64,000 nucleotides of DNA from Vibrio hippocampi. Its GTDB lineage: Bacteria > Pseudomonadota > Gammaproteobacteria > Enterobacterales > Vibrionaceae. A program made the position numbers and the translations under genes. The notes under the pieces are model-generated. The model ran no database searches. It was given only the letters and a program-made list of their open reading frames with translations, and was not told the DNA's origin. Within the stretch, counting starts at the first letter, position 1, and every line of letters starts with the position of its first letter. The stretch covers positions 186,001-250,000 of the forward strand of contig NZ_CAKLCM010000002.1 of NCBI RefSeq assembly GCF_921292975.1, given 5' to 3'. Below, in pieces: positions 54,930-64,000 of the stretch.

Positions 54930-57209
54930 CTAATAGTTATTTTTTTTGACTCCATCCTCATTCTGGAAAGAAGAATTAATTTTTATTAGACCTTGGTTGA
55001 TTGCCGCTTGACAAGCTTGACGAATATCATTGTTCGCTAAACTGGCGGCAGGTGCGTTATCGATTGCTTTTAAGTAAACCCACTGACTGTCATTATGCAG
55101 CTTACTGACGTCACGCGCCTTGTGCGTCGCCAGCAGCAAAATGTCGAGTAGCTCTTGGTCGTTGATTGCGGTGTAAGCTCTTGGCAAGAATGGGTAATCT
55201 GCCATCCCCAATCGCACGATCGCATCAATATCGTGTTTCTCAGCAAATTCATTAATCCAGCCTTGGATCTGCTTATAAACCTCTTCGGCATCGCGAGCCT
55301 GTGCGCTTGGTTCGATATAAAGTAGGTGCGCATCAGAAAAGTGATACAGACGAGCAGGCGCGACCACTTTGCTAGCGATAAAGGTGCCAAAGGCATTTTC
55401 GAGTTCTAAGCCAGCTTTGTAGCCGTTTTGTAGGTAGGCATTGCTCAAAAAAGGTAAGTCCATCATAACAAAGCGCAACTTGTCACTGAGGGGTTCACTA
55501 ATTAATTCGCCGACTTGCCACTGTTCAAAATAGTGCTGCGTCTTTTCTAAAGAGCTTGGCAGGTTAAGGTTAAGCAAGCGTAGATTAGACAACCCTGAGC
55601 GAGGATGAGTAAACAGGTTGCTAGTGAGTTCACTACGCTGAACCTTGCTTTTGCGATTCGAGTGCATCAATCTAACGACGACTAAGGTTGCCAAAATCAA
55701 TATACAAACCAGCACGAAAGCGAGTTTTTGGAATCGTCTTTCTCCAGCGGTGACTTCAGTCAATTGCTGAGTTTGTGTCTTGTAGTGCAGACCTTGTTCA
55801 ACAAATTGCTTTTGCTGCCTAAAGGCTTCTTCGCTGATTAAGTTGAACTGGGCTTGACGGTCAACCTGTAAAGCGTTGGCTTGTTTGGTATTTACCAAGG
55901 CTTGTTGGTATTCGTGAGTTTGCTCATAGCCTAGCGCCAGCAATTGATGCGCTTGTTGTGCCAGTAACGATGATTTTATCTCCCTTGCCAGCGTCAAGGC
56001 ATTGTTGGCATGGTCGATGACTTTATCCGACTCTTGTTTATGGTAGGCCAATCCGGCATACAGCAGTTCAGCTCGCGCTTTTAGTTTTGGGTAATCAGCA
56101 AAAACAAGCAGTTTCTCGGCGCGTGTTAGATACTGTTCCGCAAGGGTATAGTTATAAAGTTGCAGATAGGTAGCCGCAAGGCTGATGCGAATATCGATCA
56201 CTCTATCAACACTACTGACGGTTGCAGGATGGTCGATGACATTAAAGTAGTGAACAAGCGCGAGGTTCAATTTGCCCTGCAAGAAGTAAAGGTCGCCGAG
56301 TTTCTTTAATGTTTCTGCAAGTACCAGTGAGTCTGGATAGTTGTCATAATAATCCGCAGATTGAGTTAGGTGTTCTAACGCTTTGTCTAACACGTTGCGT
56401 TGCATAAATAGCTGTGCAAGCAGTCCGTTGACCTTTGCCAAACGAGCGCTATCGTTTTGTTCAATCGACGCCCAGTAGGCCATCAGTAGTTCAGATAACG
56501 CTTCGTTATATTTGTGGAACTTAAGGAAGTGCAGACCGTATTCGGTATGAAAGTCGATCTGCCATGCAGGTCCGGCGTTTGCGATGGTCTTTCCAGCATC
56601 GGTAAATAACGTATTGGCTAATTCAAATTGCTGTTCAGATGACGCAATCTGGGCGCGCAGTATCTTGATTTTATAGTAGGTTTGGTACGCAAGCCCCTGA
56701 CCTTTTTCAATCACTTTCAAATTGTTTTCGATTAAGGTCAGTGAATCAAGCGCTTGAGTAGCATCGCCATTACTTACCCACAGCATACGGGTTTTCAAAA
56801 TACCTATCTCTAATTCCAAGAACATCAAGTGGTACTTTTGTGCCATGACCGTTGCTTCTTCAAGGGTCTGAAGCGCATTTCTTGGTGACCCGAGATTGAA
56901 CTGAGATTTGGCGGAAATAATCAATGCGTGAACACTGCTGATCGGTGTTCTTATTCGTTGATCACTGTCATCACGGGGCGTGCTCGGATTGTGCTCGCTA
57001 GTGTGTTTGGTCAACTTACGATTATCTAGGTAGTTGCTCACAATCGCATCAGTTTGAGCAGGGTCGATATCGACCAGCTTATTCGCCTCACGCAAAATAG
57101 GCGATGTGAAGTGCAATGCAGCCGAGGCAAAGCCAGAGCAAAGCGTGAAGCCAAGCCCTAAAACCACACTAAAGACCAGCCCTAGATTTATCCTAAGATG
57201 TTTGCCCAT
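54930..57209 (-). CDS. TPR membrane protein with degenerate GGDEF-like end
   Basis: A 759-residue protein. An N-terminal signal-like segment (about residues 6-28, ending FASA/AL) is followed by a periplasmic region of tetratricopeptide-like helical repeats up to about residue 470. A transmembrane helix follows at 496-517 (LAFVLVCILILATLVVVRLM), then a cytoplasmic domain. That domain keeps the pattern of a GGDEF fold (VMMDLPFLSNAYLQNGYKAG; LGMADYPF), but the signature is FSDAH (624-628), so it cannot be a classic cyclase. It lies 36 bases after queF and 112 bases before the GGDEF gene, all in one direction. Probably a sensor of some kind; no function is known to me. Confidence 0.72.
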   Translation of the reverse strand: MGKHLRINLGLVFSVVLGLGFTLCSGFASAALHFTSPILREANKLVDIDPAQTDAIVSNYLDNRKLTKHTSEHNPSTPRDDSDQRIRTPISSVHALIISAKSQFNLGSPRNALQTLEEATVMAQKYHLMFLELEIGILKTRMLWVSNGDATQALDSLTLIENNLKVIEKGQGLAYQTYYKIKILRAQIASSEQQFELANTLFTDAGKTIANAGPAWQIDFHTEYGLHFLKFHKYNEALSELLMAYWASIEQNDSARLAKVNGLLAQLFMQRNVLDKALEHLTQSADYYDNYPDSLVLAETLKKLGDLYFLQGKLNLALVHYFNVIDHPATVSSVDRVIDIRISLAATYLQLYNYTLAEQYLTRAEKLLVFADYPKLKARAELLYAGLAYHKQESDKVIDHANNALTLAREIKSSLLAQQAHQLLALGYEQTHEYQQALVNTKQANALQVDRQAQFNLISEEAFRQQKQFVEQGLHYKTQTQQLTEVTAGERRFQKLAFVLVCILILATLVVVRLMHSNRKSKVQRSELTSNLFTHPRSGLSNLRLLNLNLPSSLEKTQHYFEQWQVGELISEPLSDKLRFVMMDLPFLSNAYLQNGYKAGLELENAFGTFIASKVVAPARLYHFSDAHLLYIEPSAQARDAEEVYKQIQGWINEFAEKHDIDAIVRLGMADYPFLPRAYTAINDQELLDILLLATHKARDVSKLHNDSQWVYLKAIDNAPAASLANNDIRQACQAAINQGLIKINSSFQNEDGVKKNNY

Positions 57210-57245
57210 GATGATATCCGTATTCTTCCTGTGTACTGCTGAAAA

Positions 57246-58091
57246 TTACTGTCTTGCCATACGCTTGTTATGGCGAGGTGCATCCAAATCACTGGAGCGG
57301 AAAGGGTTGATATCTAAGCCGCCGCGACGGGTATAACGTGCGTAAACGGTCAGTGACTGCGGTTGGCAGTATTGCATAATATCGGTAAAAATACGCTCAA
57401 CACACTGTTCGTGAAACTCGTTGTGTTCGCGGAAAGAGACGATATAGCGCAACAGAGCTTGACGATCGATCTTGTTTCCTTGGTATTGAATTTCGACGCT
57501 TCCCCAATCAGGCTGATTAGTAATCAGACAGTTGGATTTCAGCAAGTGGCTATGCAGGGTCTCGGTGACAGGTTCATCAGAGACAGCGCCGTCAAGCAGG
57601 CTAGGGTCGAACTGGTAACTGTCGATGGTAATGTCTTGGTCATCAATACATTCACCAGACATCGCCGCGATGGTGCTATTTTCAAAATCCTGTACTGGTG
57701 TCAGTTTAACGTCCACAGGTTCGCCAGCGCATTGGGATAAGTCGCGGCGCAAGAACTCAGTGACTTGCTGCCAAGATTCAAAGCGTGTTTGGTTAAAGCT
57801 GTTTAAATAAAGCTTAAAAGACTTAGATTCAATCAGGTTTGGGCTGGTGACAGGAATACTTGCCTCGCCAACAGCAACCTGAGGTAATCCTTTGCTGTTT
57901 AACCAAGATAACTCATACAGAGTCCAAATATCGCAGCCTTTAAATGGCAAAGTATCACCCAGATTGAGGTCATCACGGTTGAGGCTTCTTGGGACGGCTT
58001 GCAATAACGTCGCGTCGTATTGATTCGCATAATCTGTTTTTTGACCTAGGGTTAGGCCAGTAAGTGCCTCAGAATTGGAATATTTGCTCAT
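57246..58091 (-). CDS. queF: NADPH-dependent 7-cyano-7-deazaguanine reductase
   Basis: A 281-residue enzyme that reduces preQ0 to preQ1 in queuosine synthesis. It is the long, two-domain form (E. coli 282). The catalytic cysteine is in [16 protein letters not shown] and the QueF motif [11 protein letters not shown] follows. The N-terminal half also has the tunnel-fold pattern. No riboswitch of the preQ1 type is evident upstream (58092-58246). It is followed by the TPR gene, 36 bases away, and is divergent from syd. Confidence 0.96.
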   Translation of the reverse strand: MSKYSNSEALTGLTLGQKTDYANQYDATLLQAVPRSLNRDDLNLGDTLPFKGCDIWTLYELSWLNSKGLPQVAVGEASIPVTSPNLIESKSFKLYLNSFNQTRFESWQQVTEFLRRDLSQCAGEPVDVKLTPVQDFENSTIAAMSGECIDDQDITIDSYQFDPSLLDGAVSDEPVTETLHSHLLKSNCLITNQPDWGSVEIQYQGNKIDRQALLRYIVSFREHNEFHEQCVERIFTDIMQYCQPQSLTVYARYTRRGGLDINPFRSSDLDAPRHNKRMARQ

Positions 58092-58246
58092 AATTTGGGG
58101 ATACTTCGATTAGAATAATGGGCGATTTTACGAAATCCCGCCGAGACTGTCATCTATTGCACACCGAAAAGGTGAGACTTGAATGTTAAAGCTTATACGC
58201 TCAAGCAATCTAAGGCACAGTCTGAAGTCGATCAACTGGAGAAAGT

Positions 58247-58801
58247 ATGAGTGTACAACAGGCACTAGAAGCATTTGGCCACCGCTACCAACAAGCATGG
58301 TTTGATAAATATCAGACACTACCAGCAAGTGAAGAACTGTTTGAACTTGTCTCTCCTTGTGTGGATAGCAAAGGTGTGGATAGCAAAGGTGAACAACAGG
58401 TGTTTTGGCAGCGTATTGTCAGAGAGGAGCCTGAGCAGCTGGAAAATATTGAAAAGGGTATTGAGCTGCAACTGCACTCGGACATCAAAGGGTTTTATGG
58501 TCATCAATACAGCGCGGATATGCAAGCAACTTGGCAAGGCAACCCGCTCACCCTGTTGCAGGTTTGGAGTGATGAAGACTTCGACCGTTTGCAAGAGAAT
58601 ATCCTTGGTCATCTCGTGACTCAAAAACGTCTTAAATTAAAGCCGACGGTATTTATTGCTGCCACCGATGCCGATATGGACGTTATCTCGATTTGCAACC
58701 TCACTGGCGAGGTGATTTTGGAAAGGTTAGGCACCAGCAATCGCGATACGATTGCGCCCGATCTTGAAACGTTTCTCAATGGCTTAGAGCCGGTAGTGTA
58801 A
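58247..58801 (+). CDS. syd: Syd, SecY-interacting protein
   Basis: A 184-residue peripheral membrane protein that binds SecY and acts as a quality check on the translocon. The sequence ([52 protein letters not shown] end) follows the Syd family and the length is standard (E. coli 181). It contains a perfect 15-bp tandem duplication at 58361-58390, giving [10 protein letters not shown] in a loop before the FWQ segment, and the frame is kept. The ATG follows GGAGAAAG. Divergent from queF, as in E. coli. Confidence 0.93.
   Translation: MSVQQALEAFGHRYQQAWFDKYQTLPASEELFELVSPCVDSKGVDSKGEQQVFWQRIVREEPEQLENIEKGIELQLHSDIKGFYGHQYSADMQATWQGNPLTLLQVWSDEDFDRLQENILGHLVTQKRLKLKPTVFIAATDADMDVISICNLTGEVILERLGTSNRDTIAPDLETFLNGLEPVV
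58361..58390 (+). repeat. Perfect 15-bp tandem duplication inside syd
   Basis: GTGGATAGCAAAGGT twice in succession (58361-58375 and 58376-58390). It encodes VDSKG repeated and keeps the frame. Confidence 0.95.
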
Positions 58802-58805
58802 TCGT

Positions 58806-59582
58806 ATGTATGTGGTAGAACTTGTTTTTGAGTGTTTTGACGACACCACCATCTCGGCGGTCGAGAAGGGAATCAATGGCTTAATGGATGCCTTGAGGTT
58901 CAACGGACAGGTATTGGGACGAGAGTTTCCGGTCGTATTGGGCGACGGAGAATTTATGGTTCGTGCCGTTTGTCCAGATCAAGATAGCATGCATCCAAAG
59001 TATCACTCTGATTTTGTTAAAGTCTGTCTTAAGCGTCTATCGGACGCGAGTCTGCTCGCGCCAAAGGTGCGCTTATTAGGGCTGGATATTAACTCAGAGC
59101 AAGCAGCAGAAGAAGAGACGCCGAGTTGGCAGGTGCTGTACACCACTTATGTTCACACCTGTTCGCCACTGCGCAGTGGTGAATCCTTGCTGCCGATCCC
59201 GCTCTATCGCAATCCACCTACGTTAAATGGTGATCATAAGTCGGTGATTAAGTGGCAGACAGAGTGGCAAGCGTGCGATGAAATCCAGATGGCGGGAGGC
59301 TGTAAAGCTGAGCATGCGGCATTGCGTGAGCTAACCGAGGTGGACAGTGATCTGTTTCGTCGTGGCTGGGATATTCGCGGTCGGATTGAATACATTACTC
59401 ACATCCCAACCTACTATTATCAGTACCGCGTTGGGGGTAAGAGTTTGCAGGACGAGCAAGCACGCAAGTGCCCGAAGTGTGGCGGTGACTGGTTATTAGA
59501 CCAGCCGTTACACGATATTTTTTACTTTAAGTGCGATTCGTGCCGCATCGTCTCGAATATCTCTTGGGATCATCTTAAATAA
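58806..59582 (+). CDS. DUF2310 zinc-ribbon protein
   Basis: A 258-residue protein of the DUF2310 family. A C-terminal zinc ribbon, CPKCGGDW...CDSC (about residues 221-246), is the only recognisable motif; the rest is a family-specific domain (MYVVELVFECFDDTTISAVEKG at the start). Function unknown. The start is only 4 bases past the syd stop, so it is coupled to syd. Ends at a strong terminator. Confidence 0.82.
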   Translation: MYVVELVFECFDDTTISAVEKGINGLMDALRFNGQVLGREFPVVLGDGEFMVRAVCPDQDSMHPKYHSDFVKVCLKRLSDASLLAPKVRLLGLDINSEQAAEEETPSWQVLYTTYVHTCSPLRSGESLLPIPLYRNPPTLNGDHKSVIKWQTEWQACDEIQMAGGCKAEHAALRELTEVDSDLFRRGWDIRGRIEYITHIPTYYYQYRVGGKSLQDEQARKCPKCGGDWLLDQPLHDIFYFKCDSCRIVSNISWDHLK

Positions 59583-59599
59583 CGTTGAATGATACCGAT

Positions 59600-59638
59600 A
59601 AAAAAACGGGTGACAGAAATCTGCCACCCGTTTTTTTA
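59600..59638. terminator. Bidirectional terminator DUF2310 gene / metQ
   Basis: ACGGGTGACAG-AAAT-CTGCCACCCGT stem (one A/C mismatch) with A6 before and T7 after, between convergent genes. Confidence 0.9.
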
Positions 59639-59647
59639 TCTATCGTT

Positions 59648-59675
59648 GCATTTGGAACTTGGCATTTGGAACTTG
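59648..59675. repeat. Perfect 14-bp tandem duplication
   Basis: GCATTTGGAACTTG twice (59648-59661 and 59662-59675), between the terminator and the metQ stop codon. Confidence 0.95.
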
Positions 59676-59682
59676 GCGGTTA

Positions 59683-60492
59683 TTACCAGCCTTTAACCAC
59701 GCCACCTTGGAAGATGTCTGATGCACCTTGGTAGACTTCGTCAGTTTGGTACGCTTTAACGAAGTTCTGTACGTTTTCAGCATTGACATTGTCTTCACGA
59801 GCCACAATCAGGTTTACATAAGGAGACTCTTTATCTTCAACAAAGATACCGTCTTTTTGTGGTGTTAGGTTGATAGAGCTCGCGTAGGTGGTGTTGATGA
59901 TCGATAGAGCAACATCGTCAAGTGAACGAGGAAGTTGCGCCGCATCGAGTTCAACAATGGTGATGTTTTTTGGGTTAGCAGTAATATCGCGAACCGTTGC
60001 TTGCAGGTCTGCGCCTTCACGTAGAGTGATAAGACCTTGTTGCTCAAGAAGTAGCAGTGAACGACCAAGGTTGGTTGGGTCGTTTGGAACCGCAATACGT
60101 GCACCGTCTTGCAGTTCATCGACGGATTTCACTTGCTTAGAATAGCCCGCGATTGGATAAACAAAGCTGTTACCCGCAATTGCCAGCTTGTAGCCACGAT
60201 CTTTGACTTGCTGATCCAAATATGGCTTGTGTTGGAAAGCGTTAATGTCTACCGAACCATCATCCAAAGCGGCGTTCGGCGTCACGTAGTCAGTAAAGGT
60301 GACAAGCTCAACGTCTAGACCGTACTTCTCTTTAGCCACTTTCGCCGCAATCTCAGCCACTTGTGCTTCAGCACCGGCCATCACGCCGACTTTGACTTTG
60401 CTGGTATCAACTTCTTTGTCACCGCAACCAGCAAGAACGAGTGTTGATGCTGCCACTGCCGTTGCAACAATCTTTTTAATACTTAATTTCAT
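59683..60492 (-). CDS. metQ: MetQ, methionine-binding lipoprotein
   Basis: A 269-residue substrate-binding protein of the D/L-methionine ABC importer. The lipobox is L20-A21-G22-C23, followed by GDKE, so it is lipidated. The NlpA/MetQ family core is clear: VKVGVMAGAEAQ, VELVTFTDYVTPNAALDDGSVDINAFQHKPYLD (split), and VPNDPTNLGRSLLLLEQQG. A GGAGAAAG ribosome binding site precedes the ATG. Third gene of metNIQ, 41 bases after metI. Confidence 0.96.
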   Translation of the reverse strand: MKLSIKKIVATAVAASTLVLAGCGDKEVDTSKVKVGVMAGAEAQVAEIAAKVAKEKYGLDVELVTFTDYVTPNAALDDGSVDINAFQHKPYLDQQVKDRGYKLAIAGNSFVYPIAGYSKQVKSVDELQDGARIAVPNDPTNLGRSLLLLEQQGLITLREGADLQATVRDITANPKNITIVELDAAQLPRSLDDVALSIINTTYASSINLTPQKDGIFVEDKESPYVNLIVAREDNVNAENVQNFVKAYQTDEVYQGASDIFQGGVVKGW

Positions 60493-60533
60493 GGCTTTCT
60501 CCTTGTCATTATTTTAGATTTTTGAATCTGTGA

Positions 60534-61211
60534 CTATCTGTGGTCAACACGGCGTACAATAGCGTCGCCAATGGATTGAATGATTTGCACGAGCACGATC
60601 AGCATGACTACCGTCACGGCCATAATAGTGACATCGTAGCGGTGGAATCCGTAGCGGATGGCGACATCACCTAAACCGCCGCCGCCCACAGTGCCTGCCA
60701 TTGCAGAATAGCTAACTAATGTGACTAAAGTGATAGTGACCGAGTTGACGATGGTCGGCATCGCTTCAGGCAGCAAGACTTTAGTAATAATTTGGTAGGG
60801 TGTGGCTCCCATTGACTGCGCGGCTTCAACTAAACCAGACGGAACCTCTAGCAGCGCGCCTTCAATTAAGCGTGCCACAAATGGGATAGCGCCAATGGTT
60901 AAAGGTACGATAGCGGCGGTTGTGCCAATAAAGGTACCGATCAACAACTTGGTCAGTGGAATAATCGCCACCATCAACACAAGGAAAGGTACGGAACGAC
61001 CAACGTTGACAATCGCGCCAAGGATGCCGTTTAGTTTGCTGTTCTCTAGCAGGCCACCTTTCTTGGAAATGTGTAGTACGACACCGAGTGGGATGCCAAC
61101 TGCGAAACCAATCAAACCCGCGACCGCAACCATATAAAGGGTTTCCCACGTTGCACCCAGCAGTAAACCGCTGTTAAAAGACAGCCACTCTGTGACAGAA
61201 TTAAAGGACAT
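60534..61211 (-). CDS. metI: MetI, methionine ABC transporter permease
   Basis: A 225-residue permease with about five transmembrane helices. The EAA coupling loop is [22 protein letters not shown]. The ATG at 61211 (MSFNSVTEW) is favoured because GAGG lies 9 bases upstream; a TTG at 61217 would add two residues. It overlaps the end of metN by 11 bases, so translation is coupled. Length is like E. coli MetI (217). Confidence 0.95.
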   Translation of the reverse strand: MSFNSVTEWLSFNSGLLLGATWETLYMVAVAGLIGFAVGIPLGVVLHISKKGGLLENSKLNGILGAIVNVGRSVPFLVLMVAIIPLTKLLIGTFIGTTAAIVPLTIGAIPFVARLIEGALLEVPSGLVEAAQSMGATPYQIITKVLLPEAMPTIVNSVTITLVTLVSYSAMAGTVGGGGLGDVAIRYGFHRYDVTIMAVTVVMLIVLVQIIQSIGDAIVRRVDHR

Positions 61212-62235
61212 AACCAAGCACCTCTACTTTTACATTGTTGTCGCGCAGGAATTCAATGGCTGCATTGTCGTTTTCTTCATCGCCAAACAGTTCCGCCACC
61301 ATCATGCCGAACTTAACGCCACCAGCGTAGTCCAGATCAGAACTTAAAATACTGACATCAATGTTAAACTTGCGAGCAATTTGCGTCATCAGCGGCGCAT
61401 CAACGGTTGCGCCAGTAAACTCTAAACGCACCAGTGGATAACTGCCTTCAACACGAGTTGGCTGCAAGCGCACTTGATAATCTTCTGGAATAGAGAGATC
61501 TAAAGTAGAACGAATGAATTGATGCGCTAATTCGGTTTTCGGATGAGCAAAGATCTCACCCACCGTGCCTTTTTCCACCAATTTACCATCACCAATAATT
61601 GCAACTTCGTGGCAGATGCTTTTGACCACATCCATCTCGTGAGTGATCAGCAATATGGTGATTTTAAGCTTGCGGTTGATCTCTTTAAGCAGCTCTAAGA
61701 TGGATTGCGTCGTTGCAGGATCCAGTGCGCTGGTCGCTTCGTCACAGAGTAAAACCTTAGGGTCGCTTGCCAGTGCACGAGCGATGGCTACACGCTGTTT
61801 TTGTCCGCCACTGAGGTTGGCTGGATAGGTATCACGCTTATCGGCAAGACCTACAAGCTTAAGCAGTTCGGACACTTTAGATTCAATCGCGTCGCTCGCA
61901 CGCCCAGCAAGTTCAAGGGGGAGGGCGACATTTTCAAATACAGTACGAGAGCTAAGAAGATTAAAGTGCTGGAAAATCATACCGATGTTGCGACGAGTCA
62001 CGCTCAACTCAGACTTAGTGAGCTGAGTTAGATCGACGCCATCAACGATCACTGAACCAGACGTTGGTGCTTCGAGCATATTGACGCAGCGGATCAGGGT
62101 ACTTTTACCTGCTCCCGATGCTCCAATCACACCAAAAATGGTGCCTTCGGCGATATGAAGATTGATATCAGACAGGGCATTTATCGCTTTACTGCCTTGA
62201 TAAAACACTTTATTTACTTGATTTAACTCGATCAT
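61201..62235 (-). CDS. metN: MetN, methionine ABC transporter ATPase
   Basis: A 344-residue ABC ATPase. Walker A is GASGAGKST (about residues 38-46), the signature [15 protein letters not shown], Walker [13 protein letters not shown], and the switch histidine ITHEMDV. The C-terminal ACT-like C2 domain (from about residue 260) binds methionine and inhibits transport. First gene of metNIQ; the leader carries MetJ boxes at 62327-62358. Confidence 0.97.
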   Translation of the reverse strand: MIELNQVNKVFYQGSKAINALSDINLHIAEGTIFGVIGASGAGKSTLIRCVNMLEAPTSGSVIVDGVDLTQLTKSELSVTRRNIGMIFQHFNLLSSRTVFENVALPLELAGRASDAIESKVSELLKLVGLADKRDTYPANLSGGQKQRVAIARALASDPKVLLCDEATSALDPATTQSILELLKEINRKLKITILLITHEMDVVKSICHEVAIIGDGKLVEKGTVGEIFAHPKTELAHQFIRSTLDLSIPEDYQVRLQPTRVEGSYPLVRLEFTGATVDAPLMTQIARKFNIDVSILSSDLDYAGGVKFGMMVAELFGDEENDNAAIEFLRDNNVKVEVLGYVL

Positions 62236-62326
62236 CTAAGCAATCCAATTCGCTTTACTAGCATAAAAGTTTGAACTATATCTCAATTATTGGTTGATGC
62301 TATGGTTTTCACTTCTTGGTGTCAAT

Positions 62327-62358
62327 AGATATTTTTACGTCTAGACGTCTAAAATAAA
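62327..62358 (-). promoter_or_regulatory. MetJ operator (met boxes) of metNIQ
   Basis: Consecutive 8-base units AGATATTT, TTACGTCT, AGACGTCT and AAAATAAA. The third is identical to the met-box consensus AGACGTCT and the second matches 6 of 8. It lies 92 bases upstream of metN, so MetJ with S-adenosylmethionine should repress metNIQ. Confidence 0.88.
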
Positions 62359-62432
62359 AATTGCCCGTGAAGTCCAGCATAAAGCGTGCAATAATTCTGG
62401 CATTCAACAGCTATAGACCTAAGTGAGTGATT

Positions 62433-62984
62433 GTGGCAAAACCAGCAGTGTTTCTAGACCGCGACGGCGTTATCAATGTAGACCATGGATACGTGAGTGA
62501 CGAACATGATTTTGAATACGTGGAAGGTGTGTTTGAAGCAACCAAGAAATTAAAGCAAATGGGCTATCTGTTGGTGTTGGTGACCAATCAGTCTGGCATT
62601 GCTCGCGGTATGTTTAGTGAAGATCGATTTTTGTCACTGACTCAATGGATGGACTGGAACTTCGTTGATAACGGCGTTGAACTCGACGGTATTTACTACT
62701 GCCCTCATCACCCAGAACATGGTATCGGCGAATACAAGCAAGACTGTGATTGCCGTAAACCTAAACCGGGCATGTTTATTTCAGCAAGAGATTTTCTGAA
62801 AATAGATATGGCGAACTCAGTGATGGTCGGCGATAAAGCAGAAGACATGATGGCGGCAGAGGCCGCAGGGGTGGGAACAAAAATCCTAGTCCGCACAGGC
62901 AAACCTGTCACAGAAAAAGGCGAAGCCATTGCAACGGTTGTACTTGATAGTATTGCAGATATTCCTGCGTATCTAAACAAGTAG
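62433..62984 (+). CDS. gmhB: D-glycero-beta-D-manno-heptose-1,7-bisphosphate 7-phosphatase
   Basis: A 183-residue HAD phosphatase of the ADP-heptose (LPS core) pathway. The HAD motif I is FLDRDGVIN, motif II is LVTNQSG, and motif III/IV is [17 protein letters not shown] zinc-binding loop CPHHP...CDCRKP is characteristic of GmhB. The GTG at 62433 (giving VAKPAV, read M) is chosen over an in-frame GTG at 62427 because it matches the MAK start of the family. Length is standard. Divergent from metN and followed by treR. Confidence 0.93.
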   Translation: MAKPAVFLDRDGVINVDHGYVSDEHDFEYVEGVFEATKKLKQMGYLLVLVTNQSGIARGMFSEDRFLSLTQWMDWNFVDNGVELDGIYYCPHHPEHGIGEYKQDCDCRKPKPGMFISARDFLKIDMANSVMVGDKAEDMMAAEAAGVGTKILVRTGKPVTEKGEAIATVVLDSIADIPAYLNK

Positions 62985-63059
62985 CCGTTACTGTCTATTA
63001 AGATAAGAGAAGTCATGGCTTCCCTTTTGTTTGATTCCTTCTTGTAGTTTGATCACTTA

Positions 63060-64000
63060 TGAGCAAAAAACTTACCATTCTTGATATTGCTAAACTGGCT
63101 GGTGTGGGCAAGTCGACAGTCAGTCGAGTGCTAACCAATGATCCCAAGGTAAAATCGCAAACGCGTGAGAAAGTAGAGCAAATCATTCGTGATTCAGACT
63201 ATGTGCCTTCGAAATCGGCACAGTCCATGCGTGGTGGTAGCCAGAAAGTGGTCGGTGTGATCATCTCTCGTTTGGACTCCCCATCAGAAAACCGCGCGGT
63301 CGGTACTATGCTCAACGTTTTGTATTTGGCGGGATATGACGTGGTGATCATGGAGAGCCAATTCGATCGCGATAAAACCAACGAGCATTTGGATGTTCTT
63401 AAACGTCGCAATGTCGATGGGGTGATCGTCTTTGGTTTCACCGGATGCGACGAGCAAGCCTTAGCCGAGTGGGGCAATCGCATCGTAGTGATCGCCATGG
63501 ATACGCAAATGGTTTCGTCGATAAATTATGATAATCAAGGTGTTATCGATATGGCGTTGTCGCATCTGGAACAACAATCTATCTCTCGTATTGCCTATAT
63601 CGGTGTAGACCCAGAAGACCGCACCACGGGTCTTGCTCGTCTTAATGCTTACCAAGCTTGGTGTGAGAAAAAGTGCATCAAACCTTGCTATCAAACCGGA
63701 AAGCTTAGCCACGAAAGTGCCTACCAGTTGGTGGATCAAGTACTTCAATTGGACACGCAAGCCATCGCTTGTGCAAGTGACACCATCGCCTTAGGGGTAA
63801 TTAAACGTCTGCAAGAAATGGGACGCGAAGATGTGGTGGTCACAGGTGTGGGCGGCAATGAATTACTCTCTTTTCTTTTTCCAAATGTCTTTAGCGTAGA
63901 TCCGGGCTACGTTCATGCAGGTGAAAAAGCTGCGAATATGTTGATTAATCAATTGAATGGTGATGACTCTGTGGTGCATTTTACCCAGCAACCAATCCAC
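63060..64000 (+). CDS. treR: TreR, trehalose operon repressor (3' end cut by window)
   Basis: At least 313 residues of a LacI/GalR-family repressor, running off the right edge. The helix-turn-helix ILDIAKLAGVGKSTVSRVL is at residues 7-25. The effector domain closely follows TreR: SRLDSPSENRAVGTML, VIMESQFDRDK, EHLDVLKRRNVDGVIVFGFTG, and the end region FSVDPGYVHAGEKAAN. In E. coli TreR binds trehalose 6-phosphate. E. coli TreR is 315 residues, so few are missing. treB and treC would be expected beyond the window. No clear ribosome binding site precedes the ATG. Confidence 0.93.

Noticed and set aside
1..64000. A mobile or defence system hidden in the window
   Set aside because: All sizeable frames belong to core vibrio families, with no integrase, transposase, toxin-antitoxin pair, restriction or phage genes and no att-like duplications flanking a block.

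Overview
This is a chromosomal segment of a Vibrio species (Gammaproteobacteria, Vibrionaceae). The evidence is tandem polar flagellins with sigma-28 promoters, a NupC carrying the GQTEAP and NLSS motifs of the V. cholerae nucleoside carrier, a PilZ protein of the VC2344 type, and gene blocks ordered as in other vibrios (fur/fldA/ybfF/seqA/pgm, gcvA-ygdD-rlmM, metNIQ-gmhB-treR). It is almost entirely core genome. I found no prophage, transposon, integron, CRISPR array, restriction or other defence locus, rRNA or tRNA.

Layout. 1-4600: end of a YfeZ-like gene, the haem peroxidase yfeX, two flagellins (the second is FlaD-like) and an orphan lipoprotein. 4.7-16.8 kb is a nucleoside region: a BMP-type ABC importer on the minus strand, then yjjV (TatD family), nupC and deoCABD on the plus strand. 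The region imports nucleosides and degrades them to ribose- and deoxyribose-phosphates, and CRP-like sites precede both uptake systems. 16.8-28.4 kb: ytjB, serB, the two-PilZ protein, radA, a second EF-G, an acyl-CoA ligase and a GAF-HD phosphohydrolase. 28.5-35.6 kb: chromate transporter, LysR regulator, NnrS, asnB and a CPA2 antiporter. 35.8-40.1 kb is the N-acetylglucosamine locus: nagAC diverging from nagE. 40.2-47.3 kb: glnS, fur, a DUF4442 protein, fldA, ybfF, seqA and pgm. 47.4-50.8 kb: a GcvB small RNA diverging from gcvA, then a tightly overlapping hydrolase-ygdD-rlmM run. 50.9-58.1 kb, minus strand: xni, ppnN, a GGDEF protein, a TPR membrane protein with a degenerate GGDEF-like end, and queF. 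58.2-64 kb: syd, a zinc-ribbon protein, metNIQ with MetJ boxes, gmhB and the start of treR.

The most interesting material is non-coding. (1) GcvB can be read directly beside gcvA. (2) The nagE leader holds a 17-bp perfect inverted repeat just ahead of the ribosome binding site. (3) The deoC leader can fold into several nested stems. (4) Many gene ends carry their own short tandem array (units of 14-17 bp, 2-3 copies), usually beside an intrinsic terminator, and each array has a different unit. One array of five roughly 18-bp units lies upstream of radA. Many start codons were moved inward from the longest possible frame, using ribosome binding sites and family N-termini; the reasons are given per gene. 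Comparisons with named homologues are from memory, without a database search.
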